A program made the position numbers and the translations under genes. From contig NZ_BATB01000042.1 in NCBI RefSeq assembly GCF_000466965.1, positions 1 through 34,465 of the forward strand: a DNA stretch of 34,465 nt, in the 5' to 3' direction. Below are positions 34,049-34,465 of the stretch, one piece after another. The notes under the pieces were generated by a model. The model did not search any database. It was given only the letters and a program-made list of their open reading frames with translations, and was not told where the DNA came from. How positions within the stretch are numbered: the first letter of the stretch is position 1; each line of letters begins with the position of its first letter. Source of the stretch: Limimaricola cinnabarinus LL-001 (lineage in GTDB: Bacteria; Pseudomonadota; Alphaproteobacteria; Rhodobacterales; Rhodobacteraceae).

Positions 34049-34465
34049 CAACTTCGTCCCTCCGCCTCGATGCGCATCTCGATCTCCCGGGCCAGATCCT
34101 CGGGGGGCTGGTCGCCTTCCAGGAAGACGGCCTCGAAGCGGCCGTCGGGCCGCATCAGGTAGATGTGGCCGGCATGCGCCATGCGGTATCCGTCGGCGGC
34201 CTCCGCATCCGGCAGCTGCTCATGATAGACCTTGAAGGCATGCGCGGCGGCCGTGACCTGATCGTTGCTGCCGGTCAGCCCGACAAACTCAGGGTGAAAG
34301 TTCGCGACGTAGTCGGCCATGACCTCGGGCGTGTCCCGCTCGGGGTCCACCGTGATGAAAAGCGGTGCGACCCGGCCTGCGTCCTCGCCCAGAAGATCGA
34401 GCGCGGTGGCCATGTAGGCCAGCGTGGTCGGGCAGACATCGGGGCAGTTGGTGAAGCCGAAGAAC
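34048..34465 (-). CDS. SCO1/SenC family copper chaperone, 5'-truncated by window edge
   Basis: The visible part encodes the C-terminal ~138 residues of a Sco protein. It contains FGFTNCPDVCPTTLAYM with the copper-binding CxxxC, then FITVDPERDTPEVM, VGLTGS and the conserved His region RMAHAGHIYLMRPDG. Sco proteins insert copper into the CuA site of cytochrome c oxidase from the periplasmic side. The start lies beyond 34465, so the signal or anchor is not seen. It is translationally coupled to the second Sco-like gene and belongs with the copper genes copA-csoR. Confidence 0.92.
   Translation of the reverse strand, partial: FFGFTNCPDVCPTTLAYMATALDLLGEDAGRVAPLFITVDPERDTPEVMADYVANFHPEFVGLTGSNDQVTAAAHAFKVYHEQLPDAEAADGYRMAHAGHIYLMRPDGRFEAVFLEGDQPPEDLAREIEMRIEAEGRS

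Overview
The window is a GC-rich, tightly packed chromosomal segment. The codon use, the pseudoazurin, the AGCS symporter, the tandem Sco proteins and the style of the PQQ-alcohol-dehydrogenase cluster suggest an alphaproteobacterium, most likely Rhodobacterales/Paracoccaceae. That placement is inference from gene content only. I see no rRNA, tRNA, CRISPR array, transposase or phage gene.

The dominant content, about 4.7-23.1 kb, is a periplasmic alcohol-oxidation island. Its centre is a soluble PQQ alcohol dehydrogenase (21304-23079) with the Asp-x-Asp signature of lanthanide-dependent enzymes. Around it lie a PedF-type cytochrome c and a XoxJ/MoxJ-like binding protein (14584-16157, minus). 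A five-gene PQQ-associated ABC-type operon and a Sel1 protein follow (16299-21072, plus). An acetaldehyde-type aldehyde dehydrogenase, a DUF779 protein and pseudoazurin form another operon (4771-7233, minus). A NosR-like flavin/Fe-S membrane protein sits with its probable flavinylating partner ApbE (11581-14579, plus). Regulation appears to come from a LuxR-type response regulator, a FIST-domain (NosP-like) protein and a hybrid histidine kinase (NahK/ErcS'-like), in one operon (7353-11445, minus). A TACGACCAT motif lies 80-100 bp upstream of the aldehyde dehydrogenase, cytochrome and alcohol dehydrogenase genes, each time pointing at the gene. It is a good candidate operator for this regulon.

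Three genes of the island (hybrid kinase, beta-propeller, ABC permease) are each interrupted by what looks like loss of a single C in a short GC run. This could be systematic sequencing error or real decay.

Left flank (0-4.7 kb): an L-asparaginase; then an RsbQ-like alpha/beta hydrolase directly coupled to a PAS/HWE histidine kinase and preceded by a response regulator, which looks like a small-molecule sensing module; then a periplasmic protein with a molybdopterin-oxidoreductase-like fold. Right flank (23.2-34.5 kb): a DedA/LssY-type membrane protein, an alanine/glycine symporter with a UspA protein, a LacI-type regulator beside xylose isomerase, and a copper locus. The copper locus has a CopA ATPase divergent from CsoR with two near-identical operators between them, then an L,D-transpeptidase and two Sco-like proteins, the last running off the window. 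A truncated membrane-anchored cytochrome c start is stranded between xylA and copA.
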